64,000 nucleotides of DNA from Hermodice carunculata (lineage: Eukaryota > Annelida > Polychaeta > Eunicida > Amphinomidae): contig OZ026626.1 in the NCBI GenBank assembly GCA_964020975.1, positions 11,165,060-11,229,059 of the forward strand, in the 5' to 3' direction. The translations under genes and the position numbers were made by a program. Below are positions 33,626 to 47,497 of this stretch, piece by piece (positions within the stretch are counted from its first letter, which is position 1; each line of letters starts with the position of its first letter). Under the pieces are notes generated by a model. It did not search any database. It was not told the origin of the DNA and saw only the letters and a list, made by a program, of their open reading frames with translations.

Positions 33626-35105
33626 AAACAAAAACAAAAACAAAAAAACAAAAACACCCAACCCCCCAAAAATCACTGAAGCGTGACAATTTGAGCAAAC
33701 TTGGCAGATACCCACCCAAGGCACATTACTACCAAGTTTGAAGTCAATCTGGATGACGGTTTCGGAGAAGAAGTCGAAAATGTTAAGTAGCGTTAGAATG
33801 CCAATTGACGTACATAGTAATGAATCGCAAAGGTGCATTTACCGATAAGTACCTAAATTGAAAAAACAAAAATCGTTTAAAATCAGGAATCCACAGTAGT
33901 GCCACTTAGTGAATAACTTGGTTTGACCCTTTCACAAGGAGCATATCTACAAAGTTTCAGCTTAATGTGAGTGAAGGGTCTGGAGAAAAAGACAAACATA
34001 GCAAAAACACACAAAAAAATTATCAGAAGAAAAAAGCAAAAAGCAAAAATGCAGCACCACCTGGTGCACAAATTAAGAACTGTGAGTCCCTAAGAGTTTT
34101 CTCGTGTGATATCAAAGCAATTGGGTGAGCATTTTCGGAGAAACTTTTGAAGATTTCCCACGAAAAAAACGCACACAGAGAAAACAAATCTTAAAAAAAA
34201 ATCCCAAATCACTGGAGGGTGACCATTTGAACAAACTTGGTAGCGATCCATTAAATGTACATAGCCACTGGGTATGAGGTTAAATCTGGCTGACGATTTT
34301 GGAGAAGTGAAAAATGTTATTGTGAAGGGACGGACGAACGACGGATGACGGACGACGGTCGACTCAGCCTTCTAAAAGTTCAGCCTGACTAGTAAGTCAG
34401 CTTGGATAAAAAATTATAAAATCACTGAAGCGTGATCATTTGTAAAATTTGGTAGAGACCCACCCAAAGTACATTGCTATCACGTTTGAAGTGAATCTTG
34501 ATGACAGTTTCCGAGAAGTTGAAAATGTGAATTAGCATTAGAATGACCATTTACTTATATAGTAATCAATAAGAAAGGTACATTTGCCGATCAGTACCCG
34601 AATTGAAAAAAAAGCTAAAAATCAGGAATCCACAGAGGTGCCACGTAGTGAACAATTTTGCTTAACCCTCTCACATGAATAATATCCACCAAGTCTCAGC
34701 TTAATCTGAATGACAGTTCTGGAGCAAAAGTCGAAAATAGCAAAACCACACAAATATCCATTAAAAAAATAGAAAAAATGGCAGTGCCATCTTTTGAACA
34801 AATTAACAACTAGGAGTCTCTAGGAGTGTTCCTCTGTGATATCAAAGCAAACGGGTGAGCAATTTTGGAGAAAAGATTTTTTAAGATCGCCTCCCCCGCC
34901 ACCCCCCCCCCCCCAAAAGCATTGAAAAATTTCAAAAATCACTGGAACACACTTGGTAGCGACCCACCAAAGGTACATTGCCACTAGTTGAAAGTCAATC
35001 TGGCTGGCGGTTTTGAAGATGTCGAAAGTGTAATTGTGAACGGACGGACAGACGACAGACGACTAGGTCTCCTAAAAGCTCAGCCTGACTAGTAAGTCGG
35101 CTAAG
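32815..35105. repeat. Modular tandem array of anonymous repeats
   Basis: Three kinds of module alternate. X (AAATCACTGAAGCGTGACCA, then CCACCCAAGGTACATTGCTA, then GACGGTTTTGGAGAAG) is at about 33068, 33669, 34206, 34422 and 34935. Y (AATCAGGAATCCACAGAGGT, then TTTCAGCTTAATCTGAATGA) is at about 33275, 33885 and 34620. Z (CACCTGGTGAACAAATTAAG, then TGTGATATCAAAGCAATTGG) is at about 32850, 33400, 34050 and 34760. A terminal phrase, CTCAGCCTGACTAGTAAGTC, appears at about 32822, 34380 and 35078; the last two are preceded by a GACGGACGAC-rich patch. Poly-A and poly-C runs interrupt it. No ORF is credible. Confidence 0.8.
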
Positions 35106-35354
35106 CTAAAAACAAACGAACAGTGCATCATGATAATGTACAAGAGCATAATATTTACATTTACCCGTGTTCTATTGGTACTGCTTGATCCATCACAGAT
35201 TAAAGGAAGTAATGCATAGTACTAATGAAAACATTAAGTATGCACAAATACCCGTGTGATTTCTAGTCAAGTTCATTTGACCAAAAAAATATTCAATGAT
35301 AGTTTCTATACATGTTTGCAGGTGTAAAATGCATAAACATGTTAAGTTGGTTGA

Positions 35355-35366
35355 ATAAATAAATAA

Positions 35367-35397
<31 letters not shown>

Positions 35398-35435
35398 CAT
35401 AAATAGATAGATAGATGAATGAATGAATGAATGAA

Positions 35436-35510
<75 letters not shown>

Positions 35511-35513
35511 ATT
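35355..35513. repeat. Compound tetranucleotide microsatellite
   Basis: (AAAT)n, (GATA)n, (GAAT)n and a long (AAAT)n run follow one another. Confidence 0.96.
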
Positions 35514-35514
35514 A

Positions 35515-38025
35515 TAGCGCGCTTCAGGACCACGATGCCACCCTCATTCATGCGTGTCATAAGGCCATAACAATAACGAAACGACACCCATTACTTATAC
35601 TTACATTCCTTCCAATTTTTTGGCACAATTGATAGCCGAAAACTGCAAGTTTGGGCCTAAAATTAGGAGAAACTGATTGTTCCCAGGCATGTTCAAGTTA
35701 TTTCCAGAAATAGAAATGGATGAGGCTTAAGCTTTACCTTGGAACAAGACAGAAATAAGAATTTTTCTAGGCTTTAAGATGACTCCTGAGAATTTTGCTG
35801 CTTGCACCTTTTGCATTGTGTTGTTTCTAAATATTGCATTGCGGAACACAGCTGGATCTTTTGGCCTGGTTGTAAAAATACTGAAACACCATTTTAATAA
35901 CATTCACTGCATGTTTATTGATGCAAAACCATCTGTTTAGACTTGTGGATATTTGCTCGCCCTCCATTTTGAACTCACTTAGGTTTCTGCCAGAAATAAA
36001 TATGCTGGTGTCATCTGTGAATAACCAGATGCATTTTTTTTAAATAGAACAGTAGATGTCGTTGTTATATAATCAATTTAATGTTATTTTTACAAATAAT
36101 ACACGGGAATACACACTTCTAGCCCATACAAATGTTGTGTATTGGGTTGTATGTTTAGCCAAATACACATAAAATTGCTAATTACGACCTCCCCTATTGG
36201 TTCTAAGGCTATGCATGATCAGCAGACCTTAGCTACAATGCTGCATATATTTATGGGTGTACACAGCAGAACTATCAAAGTAGTTAATAACTGGAAATTC
36301 ACGCCTGAACACACAGAAATCTGGTGTCACTGATTTAACCTTGGCTGAACCCTGAGTTAATTGTTGGGATAAATTGATAGGTGCTTTAGTTTGACCTGGG
36401 CAATTGCAAACAAAGACATCCGTTTGACATGAGACTAGACTTCTGAATCACCGTATCCCGCCATGATACGGACCTGTGCTATCGGGGATTAGAATACCAA
36501 TGCATTATTCTGCCTTTCAGGAAACCTGATTGTCGACAGAAGAAATAATAAAGCATCAATTTTGACTAAACTGCAGTGATAAACGCAGGGCTTCCAAACT
36601 AGCCTATGCTAAAAATGGGAGATCTCCTTCCTGCATGTATGAACAAGTGTGAGGGTATGTGCCGACGCGAACGCACCAAGCATAGCTAGGGGGTCTGGAG
36701 GCGTGCACCCCCGGGAAAAGTTTGAAATCTGAACCTTCATTACCTGCATTTTGAAACATTTGAGGCACCACCAGAGACGTTTTCAGTCAATGGAAGTAAT
36801 CACTCTGCTGATCTAACAGCTGACAAAAGTAAACCATACATAAGTGTATTTATGGTCATCTCCATATGAGCAAATTGTCTGGCATAGCAAAAACAATGCT
36901 GTACTTTACACTAATAAAAAATGAGGATATCTCGAATATCTACCAAACGCACATATATAGTACAACAACACGGTAAAACAGCACAAGTTTGGAATTTTAC
37001 CAAAAACGGAAGGGCGGGAGACTAAAAAAGTAAGAAAAAGCGGGAGATCTTCCGCCGCGAAGGCTCTGTAAATGAATTTTTCAGCAGGAATTTGTATAAA
37101 TGGTAGAGTCCAATTGCCGCATTTTATTGCTAAAATCTATGACACGTGACTGAATTGTTATGGGTTGCAGCCTTGAATAGAAACTGTAAATGGAACCAGA
37201 ACAAGAGACATCATAATTGTCGAGTTGTTGAGTACAGGATACACAGAGACATTTATGTTAGGTCCCCACCATCTTTGTGGCCCCGTGGACGGAACGCATT
37301 GAAAAAAACATGTTGAATCCATATGTGAAAGAAAAGAACATGATCAACAGATTTCGAATATGATTATAATTTCCACTTTCTAAGCTTATTGTTAAATAAA
37401 CATTGAACACAATGAGGACATGTCATATTTCCAACCCCATTTTCCAAATGGATACTCCCGGTCTCCTCTCTCCGTTAGTCGTCTTTTTCTTTCGCAATGT
37501 TGGGGCAGCAGTCCCTGGGGACAATCTCTGCTCGTCCACCGCCCCATCCTATAGGGCGGTGATCAAATATCAAGTATGTTATTGTAGGTGGATAGTAGAT
37601 ACGTTTTCTGTACATGTATACCACTTTCATTTTTATTAATACGTATTTGACACACTGCAAGTTCTTTCCGATCTGCGGTTCCCCGTTAAAAAGGGGTAGT
37701 TTCAACAATAGGTTATTAAATTATTATTAAATAATTTCTTTTGCTTTTATTCAATCTTCATTTGTTTCAGAAAAATAATGCATATTACTGGGTCTGAAAA
37801 AGGTGTCCATGGATATTTTTTATATCTTGGTTAGTTTTTCAGATATGTGCTTTCAAAAATGTGGGGAGTACAATACATGAAAACATCAAGTTTGCCTTGT
37901 TATAACTGCAAAATCAAAACTGCTGCAAATATCTTTTGATTTGAAATGAATTTTTAAATTTGGCTACCTGTCGGTTAATGCATGCATGCGTTCCCTTTAA
38001 TTACCATACCAATCAATAGGGATTG
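35515..38025. other. Gene-free stretch
   Basis: No coding similarity. A G/C-rich dyad at about 36688-36712 (GGGGGTCTGGAGGCGTGCAC followed by CCCCG) stands out from AT-rich surroundings and resembles a patch at 16595-16650; it may be the conserved part of an old repeat. Confidence 0.35.
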
Positions 38026-38029
38026 CAAT

Positions 38030-38425
38030 GGAAGTTCACATTTTCGACTCTTCTCTAAAACATTTACGGCAAACTTGATGGGGATGTACCTTGGGTAGGT
38101 CTGTACAAAGTTTGTTCAAATAATCACGCTCTACCGATATTAAGTTTTGTTAACGAATTTTCGTGTTCATTTTTCTGTAAAGTCTTAAAAAGCGTTGAAA
38201 CTGCTCAGTCAATCGCTATGCAATCGCATTGGGACACATCTAGGGACCTCTAGACCTTAATTTGCTCAACAGGTGGCGCTGTGATTATTTTCGGCCTTTA
38301 AAAATATTTTTGGGGTTTTAAAATTTCTTGACGTTTACTCCCGAACCGTAAGTTTGGTCCTCGTCAATCTTATTAGCTATGTACATGAACTTAATCCACA
38401 TTTGTTCACTACATGGTGGTGCTGT
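38030..38425. repeat. Inverted-orientation relative of the modular array
   Basis: Minus-strand reading gives the X phrase (GTACAGACCTACCCAAGGTA, then CATCCCCATCAAGTTTG) and the Z phrase (CACCTGTTGAGCAAATTAAG, then GTGTCCCAATGCGATTGCAT). It is more degraded than the array copies. Confidence 0.5.
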
Positions 38426-38429
38426 CATT

Positions 38430-39960
38430 TTTAGATTTTTAACAAATTATCAAAATTAGGAAAATTGGCAAGGGGATCCGTACATGTTTTCAACAGTGAT
38501 GATGGGTGTGGTCATTATGACGTTCACAGGACCACTTCACCTTTGTATGTCAGGTCAGCTGAGCGCAACACAATCACAGATCTCCTTTTAGTTATTCGTA
38601 AAAAGTCAGTACAGTAATGACAGACTAGGCATGCGGATGAGCTTAAACAACGGAAAAGTGGGAGCATCCTGGTTACAAAAAGTATGCTTGCTTTGGCGTT
38701 TGCTAAGCACAAGTTTGTTTTCAAATCGAGTCCCAGATTATGTGAACCTGATTCAGGCCTGTGTAAAGGCATTTACATATATTCGATATCAAACTTCCAA
38801 TTCAAAGTGGTAAAAAAGGTAAATTGAGGATTAAGGTTTCTTATGAACGAAAATTCGCGGCGATAAGCATGGCAACTAAAGAAAGGCAGTATTATTTGTT
38901 TGATGACCACTAGATTGCCTTAACTGCAATGACGTCTGACCTTTTCTCCACCTTGATGAAACAATCTTGAAATTGCACTTGCCACTCCTCATATTTTATG
39001 TGGATTTTTTTTAACATCATGCTGCATGAGTAAGACCGGCAATTTTTGGTCATGGGAATCCAAGTCCAAGAATATTCACCAGCCATCATGGTGTCAAACA
39101 GGCAACAATATCTCAAGCTTTAGTCCATAAAAGTGCACAAAATGCATTTTGATGTTAAATTATTGCAAGCAGCGATTTCATGATTATAGCTACATCTAAA
39201 GGCTGCAGCAGAACCCAAGATTACCTGTACTAATAAAGTTTTCTTCATGCTTCCTAAATTTTGGATTAAGAGACAAACGAGGAAAACCAAGGTATTTGAG
39301 AATGAAAAATGTCGTTTTCGGTAAACATAATTTTAAAATATATTGGAAAACAACTGTGTAAAATATATTTAATTTGAAGTGTTTAACTTTGCATAATCCG
39401 ACAAACGTGCTCACAAACTAAGGCTGTATCATGAGAGCAAGTGAAGGACCAGGTAGAGAATATAGCATTTGACACGGACTCAGACATATATCAGACACAG
39501 CCTACATATTGGTACAAACCGCCAAACTACATCATACGTGCCCATATCCTACCCTGGCACGGTGCTGCTTTGTGACAATACTTTGGCAGTAACAAATTCC
39601 CGACAAGAACCTGAATGTCAGCACCTTTCGATAATGGGTATACTGGTAAAACCTACGGAAAGATAACTCGGGACTTTCCGGCAAGAGGTGCTTGACCGAA
39701 ACGACATACAATAAACGGCATCCTCAGAGAAATGCTCAGCATGTCTTGGCCAGTTGTTCTGTGGTGTATCCTGCAGGTTTAGGGTATGAATTCGCACGAA
39801 AAGTGTCATATTGTTGAATATTAAAGATTTGCACTTTGATATTCAACAATCCACTGAAGATATACAGCTAATTACGAACTCAATCCCCTTTACATCTTAC
39901 TGCTTGCACTTTTTTGTTCAAATTTACCAGAATGCCAAACTGTAGTTAACAAAATAGAAC
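38430..39960. other. Gene-free stretch
   Basis: Short unrecognised ORFs only. Confidence 0.35.
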
Positions 39961-39964
39961 ATAC

Positions 39965-40200
39965 CTGGTGGGGCACGGTCGCTGAGATTCACTTGTTTCC
40001 TCCAGAGGAATTGGCCCGTATATGTTTCTCTGGACTCTTTTTACCTGTCGCCTTACTCTTGCTGACGTGACGTACTCCCAAGAGCCCAATGCATATTCAA
40101 CACCTGCACTGACAGTGAAGCAAACAATGGGATGGGGATATGCAAATTCATGAAGCATGCGTCTAAAGCCAAATTGAGCTGTGACACCCAGATCATACAA
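39965..40200 (-). CDS. Exon-like ORF with consensus donor, product unrecognised
   Basis: About 78 codons are open on the minus strand and end in a consensus donor, CCCCACCAG followed by GTATGT (last exon base 39965). Upstream of the ORF is a GCTAACCAC sequence resembling a branch point and then CAG near 40212, a possible but pyrimidine-poor acceptor. The peptide has a plausible protein composition (QFGFRRMLHEFAYPHPIVCF, then EYVTSARVRRQVKRVQRNIY, then GPIPLEETSESQRP). I recognise no domain. It could be an internal exon of an unknown host gene or part of an old transposon. Confidence 0.3.
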
Positions 40201-40214
40201 TTCACTGATCAGTG

Positions 40215-40955
40215 GTTAGCTTTACAACTCCACAAATTGAATCCAAAATGCGACAGGTGGTGGTGACAATAAATGAACGCGCCCTCTTGATCCACCGCCC
40301 AATATGCTCGCACTTTATGGCTGCCCGTCAAGGAGGCATCGTGGCCAAGTCGCACGCCCCTTGACTTCAATTAGTTTATCAATGTAATAAATAGGTCTCT
40401 TTATTCAGGAGCTTTGATTTCTCTTATTCATAGGGATATTGCAATCCAAATAGCATGAAGGTTTTGTTCCGTTTTTTGTCAAGTGCTGTCGAATGTTGTT
40501 GGCCGCCATTAATTAAGTCTTTCAGTGTGAGGCTGCGGTGACCTTGCGACAGAGCCACGTGGATATACCGATGAATCCTCCCACACAATTGGGCGAGGGC
40601 ACCACGTATTTCCCTGCGGCATCCGTGAATTTTCCTTTTCGATGCATAACGTAAACAAATCTTGCGCTAGTCTTGTAATTTATAAGTAGATGTTTTTTCA
40701 AACGTTTCATATTTTTCTTATGCAAGCACAAATTGGCGTACCAAAAATTGATATTACGTTTAATTTTACGAAAGAAAATCAAAATAAAAGCTGCGCAATA
40801 TTGCATATTCTGGAACGGTATAATAAAACTAAACAGAAGAGAGTTAGTCTGCTTAACATGCCACGGAGTTGGTTGGCCGTTTTGCCTAAGAATATGGTTG
40901 ATGTGGACAATGAACTGCTGAACAGTGGCATACTTCTAACACTGACAAAAAAGTT
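40215..40955. other. No supported feature
   Basis: Overlapping short ORFs on both strands without recognisable domains. Confidence 0.35.
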
Positions 40956-40959
40956 ACAT

Positions 40960-41640
40960 ATTTGCGCAGAGGTTACCACCCCTCGACCATGACACAGAGG
41001 TCACCAATGACACGGTTTCCGATTTCAATAATTGATAACATCTCAAAGGAATTCATACCCGATCACGACAGTACTGTAGCAGATCATTTAATTTTTTGGT
41101 TAATCGCAACTGCTTGTTATACATTTCCCTACCTTATACTCTATTATCATACACTATTGTTTAGTCTAAAATTTGTCACTGGCATAATTATTCCAGTTCC
41201 CAAGAACTTGTAAACATTTTACCTCAGTCACATTGGCTTATCGATACATAAGTGGTACAACAAATCTCATGGAATTGTCACGTGGAATGGTAATGTGCGT
41301 TACTTCGTCCCTGTGCCACATGGTGTGCGGCAGGGAAGTGTAATTTCTCCATACTTCTTTAATGTATTTATTGAAGATATGTTGAAATGCGTACTTTCTG
41401 GTCAGGGTAGGGTTTGCATAGGCCGAGATACATTCGGTGTCTTTGCCTGTGCTTATGAAGTCACCGTGGTCGGTGCTACAGTTGGTGTTTGCAGCTTCGT
41501 TATTATTTTTTGGTGTTCATTATGCTATTAACAAGCCATGCAAAGTTCAACATGGAGCAAAGCATTGCAGAAAAATGTATTGTAATCTCGGAAACGTTGG
41601 TCTTTTCTACCCGGACCTGATACAAATGTTAAAACACACT
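40960..41640 (+). mobile_element. LINE J: RT fragment crossing the tandem-duplication boundary
   Basis: Plus-strand reading gives EFIPDHDSTVADHLIFWLIA and VTGIIIPVPKNL, then SHGIVTWNGNVRYFVPVPHG and GVRQGSVISPYFFNVFIEDM (motif B). DTFGVFACAYEVTVVGATVG stands where the RT has YADDVTLLAPS. Here the catalytic pair is replaced (AYEV). One stop follows PKNL. The left edge of the 4.55 kb duplicated segment (41408) falls inside this domain, so the second copy at 45968 carries only the downstream part. Confidence 0.75.
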
Positions 41641-42529
41641 TGTGGGTAACGATATGTGCCCCTATTTTTACACAAAGATTGGGTACTGTGCATGTTACCG
41701 ATGCTTACTTAAGATTTTAAGAATCATCCCAAAGTATCTCAGTAGACCAGTTCATGGGACTAGGGTTTATTCGGTTCACTTTGGGAAGCACAGCCTGCTT
41801 TGTTTACCTTTTGTGCTCGACCGCGCTGGCTGGATTACACGTGGAAGGATCAGAAATGTAAAACACAGAATGTGCTTGGATTTCATAAAAACTCACACTG
41901 TCAGCAAACTAAAAATACACGTTTCACCACTGATTTGACATTTTAGGTAAAAGATTTGCACTATTCAGCACAATCCATTCTGTAATTACTAGCGTTAGCC
42001 GTGGCATCCGTTGTAAACATGAAGGCGTGGACCAGACTCAGCCACTTGCTGATTGGACAATCAGACCAACAATGGAATACATAATTCACTATGGTCCGTA
42101 AAGTTCGGTACAACTCGGTATGAACAGGTCTGTTGAACGTTATCATCGCATAGTAAAACACTCTTATCACTCATCACTGCTCAAAGCTTTTGATTCCTTC
42201 TGTTAAACAACTAATCCGCCGTAAAAATATTTTCCTTTTCCGACGATTTTTAGATAACTAAATCTTCATCACTTGGTTTTTAATACACACCTCATTCCTG
42301 AATATAGCGACCTTGGTAAAAGAGTACTCGGTACGATTGTTGATAGAATTATTGACACATTTTGCTTTTTCTGACACTAAGTACTCGCCAATAGTTTGTT
42401 ATGGCGACTGCGGAGTTGTAGATGGTCTACGCTACAGGCTCGTACCAAGGGGATGTCGAAAATGTCATTCGACACCCCAATCTACACTTACACTTACTTT
42501 GTAACCATTTTTTGTGATCAAAGAGTTGG

Positions 42530-42570
42530 ATAGATAGATAGATAGATAGAGAGAGAGTGAATGAATGAGT

Positions 42571-42635
<65 letters not shown>
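42530..42635. repeat. (GATA)n and (GA)n microsatellite, copy 1
   Basis: GATA units, then GA-rich tract with interruptions. The equivalent in copy 2 (47090-47187) is shorter. Confidence 0.96.
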
Positions 42636-42637
<2 letters not shown>

Positions 42638-42834
42638 TGCAAATAGGTCAGACAATTCTAGCTCATGATGCCAGCGATAAGTATATTTCAAGTAAAAGCA
42701 GAATTCTGGGTCTATGATAAGCAAATGAGAATTCAAAAGCCTCAGCGCACGGACTACCTAGGTTTCTACTTCAAGAAATGAAATAAGCAATGGACATTTG
42801 AAGACGGATGCAATAATTCGTAATGTCTGAAGGC

Positions 42835-42939
<105 letters not shown>

Positions 42940-45900
42940 CCCAATTCATCGCATGTAATTTGTGTTTCAATTTAATGAAGTTTTGTGTGTTAAGGCTTTT
43001 TTCAGCTTCTTGTCTAAAAATATGCACAGACCTCTTTGAAATTTTGCTTGATTTTCTTTAGCACAAGTACGTGTAGATTGGACAATATGGTGAGGGTATA
43101 TTAACTTTTAATGAAACTGTGGCATGTTAAAGTTTTGGAACTTGTCAGTGAGCTTTATTATAGTCAACTGTGGAAATGTGTCCTGCTGTTGCCATGTGGC
43201 ATTATGTAATCCAGCCTGCTTACTTCAGATGGAGGAAGTTAACTGCATACAGTGACACCTCTCAGCATTTTGTTTTTGTTCCCATGATACTCTCCACCTG
43301 TCCCAGGTGCATACATATCTAAGTCCAGCGTGCGAGTGCATACAAATGTATGTATGTCTGTGCCTTGTGTACATGATGTACTCTAGCATGTGAATTTTGC
43401 CACTTTATATGCTTCTTTGCTATGACTCAGATACTACATGGAAGCAGTGTCTACTGAATGAGAGGTCAAGTGCCTCAACTGACCTTTCTCCACACAGACG
43501 GCTGGGTGGTAATGGTGTGGGTCACATGTCTGACATTACTCCTACAGTCTGTCCAGGGTGATATGAGCTCTGGGGACTGTCTCATTAACTGCAGACTGCA
43601 GTTAGTCACCAGGCAACCTATCACTGCCCCAGCTGCAGTGCTGGAAGCCATGTGGTGCTGTTCAAAGTAGCCCTCCCCGCTAGGCCAACATGAATAATGT
43701 GGCCAGGCTCCTGGGCCTCATCTGTAGGCTTCTGAAACTTTTGTGGCAGAGGGATCTTACCTGGCAGATAAGCTACTTTACCGTACCTTTTACTTTGATA
43801 CTAACATACTTTACCGTGCCTTTTACTTTGACTTACTTTACTTCCCACTGCAATGCTACAAGGGTCAAGAGTGGAGAAAAATATGTTGTAATTGATCACA
43901 CTGTCTTGATCATACATTTAAAATCTTTGAGGGCAGGGGCAATATGATGTTACACTTTTTCCCACCAAAAGGCAGTTAGCAGAGCACAGGACCATCACAG
44001 TCCTCTTGTTGTTTGTTTTTGCATTGTGTCACTGGCCATATTCTTGCTGTCTTCAAAAGTAAAGAAGGGTGTTCAGATGAGATGTATATGTATGTACATT
44101 CAACATGAATGTTATCATTTTCGTGTTTAGTCTGTTCTGCACCGTATAAACAGTCTAATACCTAAACTAGTGTTGATTGCTCAACAAGACTGAACAAAGT
44201 GTAGTTAGTTGATACCTTACTTTCCTGTTGCATTAGATTTCCAGGGAATCATGAAAACGTAATGTAAAAATAGTTTGATAAAACATTTTACCATACCAAC
44301 TTGACAGTCATTGCATTTTCGTAATTTTTTTGGAAATGAAATGATAATGCATGCCTCTGCAGTAAGTAACGCTGCCAGATAATATTGAACATTTTATAGT
44401 GTAAATTAAATTGCATTTATAATTCATCAATAAGCCCTCATATGTTAAATACATGTACCTGACCATTTGTAAATTGTGTCTTGTCTGCAGCAGGTACAGG
44501 TACATTGCTTATCGCCAAGTTGTGAGGTGGTGCTGGGGTAGACTAGGCAGAAAAAAGGCGCCCTCTACCAGCATGCATCATGAAGGCAGTGATGGATACA
44601 TATGGCTCACCTGATGGACGCTATTTGATTTGACTATAATACCTTCATGTTTTACTGCAGTGGTCCTCAACTTAAAAGGTCCCTCCTAAGAGGGGCCATT
44701 CCATGATATGCCCAACGCATAACCTAAAATAGGAACCATGTGGTATGGTTGTAGCCAAGATATCCATAAAATAATGAATGTATCTTCTGTATGGTTAAAT
44801 AATATCTTGCATTGTATGTCAAAGCAAATTTGCTGTGTCATTCTGCATTTTAATCTAAAAGTGCCGATTGTTAGGAAACATGTAAGACACTCATCAGTTA
44901 TTATGCATCCTCCATAAGAGGGGATGCAAAAAGCATTTAGTGTCGTTGTCTGCCATCTCTGCGTATCTTATATATATAGCGTAGTACATTACCTATAGAC
45001 TACTAATGGGTACTTGACCTCTCAGGTCATGTCTCTCCAAAAATTAAACCACCGGATTATATTTTCTGATCGATCTCTGCTCATGGTAATGGATCCCACT
45101 GCAGCACCATCTATACCAGGAAGCTGACCTCTGGCCTTGACTGTATACATAAGTTATTCTATTCACGGATTTGTCCTGAAGAATGTTCTGATGGGGGGAG
45201 GGTGGGTGGGCTTCTATGTAGTTTACAGTTCAGAATAATTAATAAATATGTCAGATTCCCTTCAAACTTAGTGGGGATGCACATCCAGTAGGTATCTACC
45301 ATCTTTGTTCAAATGGTCATGCTCCAATGATTTTTGGATTTGATTTGGGGGGGGGGGCGGAGGGTTAATTTTTTCATTCATATTGATTACCATTTTTTAG
45401 AACTCCTATTTTTACATGATTGTTCCAGTGCAATGAAAACATTCAGTCTCTGTGCTTTATATTTGAATTCAGATATTTGTATAAGTTAAAAGAGTTATAC
45501 GCACAGCAACTTCTATATTTTGAATCTTCTACTACCCCTCTCCTTATTGTAATGTAAAGGTAATAGGACTGTGAAAATTGGCATTGGCACAAAAGATTTA
45601 CTTTATTTTACATGTACTTGAACTGTGATGGTCAACATCAACCACACAGCAGTTGGTTAGAAGTTCATGACCAAGAAAATATAGAGACAAAGTTATAGTT
45701 TCTGCTGTTATTTTATAACCTATCAATAAAAAAAAAAAAAAAAAAAGAAAAGAAGAACCAGGAATAAGAATGATGTGGAGAAGTAAAGAGAGCAGTTATT
45801 TGGGAGTCTTGTAGATTGTTCCAACTGGATTTTATGATCTAAAAATAGAGGAAAATTTGTGGGGGCCTGCCAGAGTGAATGAACAAAGAACAGTGTGGGA

Positions 45901-47087
45901 ATACTTAATAAATAGCATAAATGGCTATGAGCAAACCAAAGGAAGACTTATCACTCAACTGGTGGCCTAGGGTTTGCATAGGCCGAGACACATTCGGTGT
46001 CTTTGCCAATGCTTATGAAGTCACCGTGATCGGTGCTACAGTTGGTGTATGCAGCTTCGTTAATATTTTTTGGTGTTTATTATGCTATTAACAAGCCATG
46101 CAAAGTTCAACATGGAGCAAAGCATTGCAGAAAAATGTATTGTAATCTCGAAAACGTTGGTCTTTTCTACCCGGACCTGATACAAATGTTAAAACACACT
46201 TGTGGGTAACGATATGTGCCCCTATTTTTACTTAAAGATTGGGTACTGTGCATGTTACCGATGCTTACTTAAGATTTTAAGACTCATCCCAACGTATCTC
46301 AGTAGACCAGTTCATGGGACTAGGGTTTATTCGGTTCACTTCGGGAAGCACAGCCTGCTTTGTTTACCTTTTGTGCTCGGCCGCGCTGGCTGGATTACAC
46401 GTGGAAGGATCAGAAATGTAAAACACAGAATGTGCTTGGATTTCATAAAAACTCACACTGTCAGCAAACTAAAAATACACGTTTCACCACTGATTTGGCA
46501 TTTTAGGTAAAAGATTTGCACTATTCAGCACAATCCATTCTGTAATTACTAGCGTTAGCCGTGGCATCCGTTGTAAACATGAAGGCGTGGACCAGACTCA
46601 GCCACTTGCTGATTGGACAATCAGACCAACAAAGGAATACATAATTCACTACGGTCCGTAAAGTTCGGTACAACTCGGTATGAACAGGTCTGCTGAACGT
46701 TATCATCGCATAGTAAAACACTCCCATCACTCATCACTGCCTAAAGCTTTTGATTCCTTCTGTAAAACAACCAATCTGCCGTAAAAATCTTTCCCTTTTC
46801 CGACGATTTTTAGAGAACTAAATCTTCATCACTTGGTTTTTAATACACAACTCATTCCTGAATATAGCGACCTTGGTAAAAGAGTACTCGGTACGATTGT
46901 TGATAGAATTATTGACACATTTTGCTTTTTCTGACACTAAGTACTCGCCAATAGTTTGTTATGGCGACTGCGGAGTTGCAGATGGTCTACGCTACAGGCT
47001 CGTACCAAGGGGATGTCGAGAATGTCATTCGACACCCCAATCTACACTTACACTTACTTTGTAACCATTTTTTTGTGATCAAAGAGC

Positions 47088-47140
47088 TGGATAGATAGAT
47101 AGATAGAGAGAGAGAGTGAATGAGTGAGTGAAAGAGGGAG

Positions 47141-47187
<47 letters not shown>
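47088..47187. repeat. (GATA)n and (GA)n microsatellite, copy 2
   Basis: Equivalent of 42530-42635 in the second tandem copy. Confidence 0.95.
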
Positions 47188-47190
<3 letters not shown>

Positions 47191-47388
47191 TGCAAATATG
47201 TCAGACAATTCTAGCTCATGATGCCAGCGATAAGTATATTTCAAGTAAAAGCAGAATTCTGGGTCTATGATAAACAAATGAGAATTCAAAAGCCTCAGCG
47301 CACGGACTACCTAGGTTTCTACTTCAAGAAATGAAATGAGCAATGGGACATTTGAAGACGGATGCAATAATTCGTAATGTCTGAAGGC

Positions 47389-47497
<109 letters not shown>

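Noticed and set aside
33431-33838. Cysteine- and phenylalanine-rich ORFs
   Set aside because: They come from A-rich and AAC-rich low-complexity sequence in the modular array.
41642-41938. 98-codon ORF conserved in both tandem copies (46202-46510)
   Set aside because: Nearly all differences between the copies change the amino acid or the stop, so there is no sign of selection on a protein.
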